From Bacillota bacterium (GTDB lineage Bacteria; Bacillota; UBA4882; UBA10575): DNA of 5,380 bases. How positions within the stretch are numbered: position 1 is the first letter of the stretch; each line of letters begins with the position of its first letter. The translations under genes were made by a program, and so were the position numbers. Positions 5,250 to 5,380 of the stretch are shown piece by piece. The notes below the pieces were generated by a model. The model saw only the letters and a program-made list of their open reading frames with translations. It made no database searches and was not told the origin of the DNA. The stretch covers positions 1-5,380 of the forward strand of contig JAAYMP010000092.1 in the NCBI GenBank assembly GCA_012521315.1, read 5' to 3'.

Positions 5250-5380
5250 GTACTGGAAAAATTATTCGAGTGGCCGGACCTTTGGTTGAAGCCGAAGGCG
5301 TGCCGGGAGCGAAGATGTTTGACGTGGTCCGGGTCGGTCACGAAAGGTTAATCGGAGAGATTATCGAGCTCCGCGGGGAA
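5246..5380 (+). CDS. ntpA: V-type ATPase catalytic subunit A, N-terminal 45 codons (3' truncated by window edge)
   Basis: An open frame starts at GTG 5246 and stays open to the last base (45 codons). It begins MSTGKIIRVAGPLVEAEGV and continues with GAKMFDVVRVG and LIGEIIELRGE. This is the N-terminal beta-barrel of V/A-type subunit A, with its 'G.I..V.GPLV.A.G..G..M.D.V.VG...LIGEII.L.G' pattern. Subunit A alternates with B in the hexameric head and hydrolyses ATP. Its P-loop and the family's non-homologous insert lie beyond the window, so catalytic competence cannot be judged. The GTG start overlaps the TGA of ntpG (GTGA, 5246-5249), a classic coupling arrangement, and AGAGGT at 5231-5236 (9-nt spacer) can serve as ribosome site. 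Confidence 0.95.
   Translation, partial: MSTGKIIRVAGPLVEAEGVPGAKMFDVVRVGHERLIGEIIELRGE

Overview
This window holds the front part of a bacterial V/A-type (Ntp-type) rotary ATPase operon, all on the + strand. The gene order is peripheral-stalk G/H subunit (ntpF), I, K, E, C, central-stalk F subunit (ntpG), then the start of catalytic subunit A (ntpA), which runs off the right edge. This is the order of the Enterococcus hirae ntpFIKECGA operon. Sequence of moderate-to-high GC, strong purine-rich Shine-Dalgarno sites, and an Enterococcus-like 4-helix K subunit point to a Gram-positive-type anaerobe (Bacillota, Clostridia/Limnochordia-like). That placement is inference; no rRNA or other marker is present.

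Layout. Positions 3-290 are the C-terminal end of a gene that enters from the left; its tail faintly resembles the end of B12-dependent glutamate-mutase-E-like proteins. Overlapping it is a small gene (256 or 283 to 501) for a two-helix membrane protein of the AtpZ/AtpI type, a family normally found beside F-type ATP synthases. Positions 502-618 are an AT-rich intergenic stretch with small inverted repeats and probably the ntp promoter/leader. From 619 to the right edge the seven ntp genes are packed with gaps of 0 to 15 nt, or overlaps of 4 and 14 nt, so they should be one translationally coupled transcript.

How the parts work together. I and K form the membrane ion motor. K carries the full set of residues known to bind Na+ in E. 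hirae NtpK (here L54, T57, Q58, Q106, E135), and I carries the conserved arginines R556 and R613 that face the rotor carboxylate. E and the G/H-type protein form the peripheral stalk. C is the socket joining the K ring to the central shaft, and F is part of that shaft. A is the catalytic subunit. Subunits B and D, needed for a working enzyme, are expected just downstream but are not visible.

Most notable observations: a probably Na+-coupled rotor; an AtpZ-like gene next to a V-type rather than an F-type operon; and a very AT-rich patch (about 23% GC over 2831-2890) directly before ntpK, which may boost translation of the one multi-copy ring subunit. I saw no mobile element, CRISPR array, tRNA, rRNA or wholly new system.
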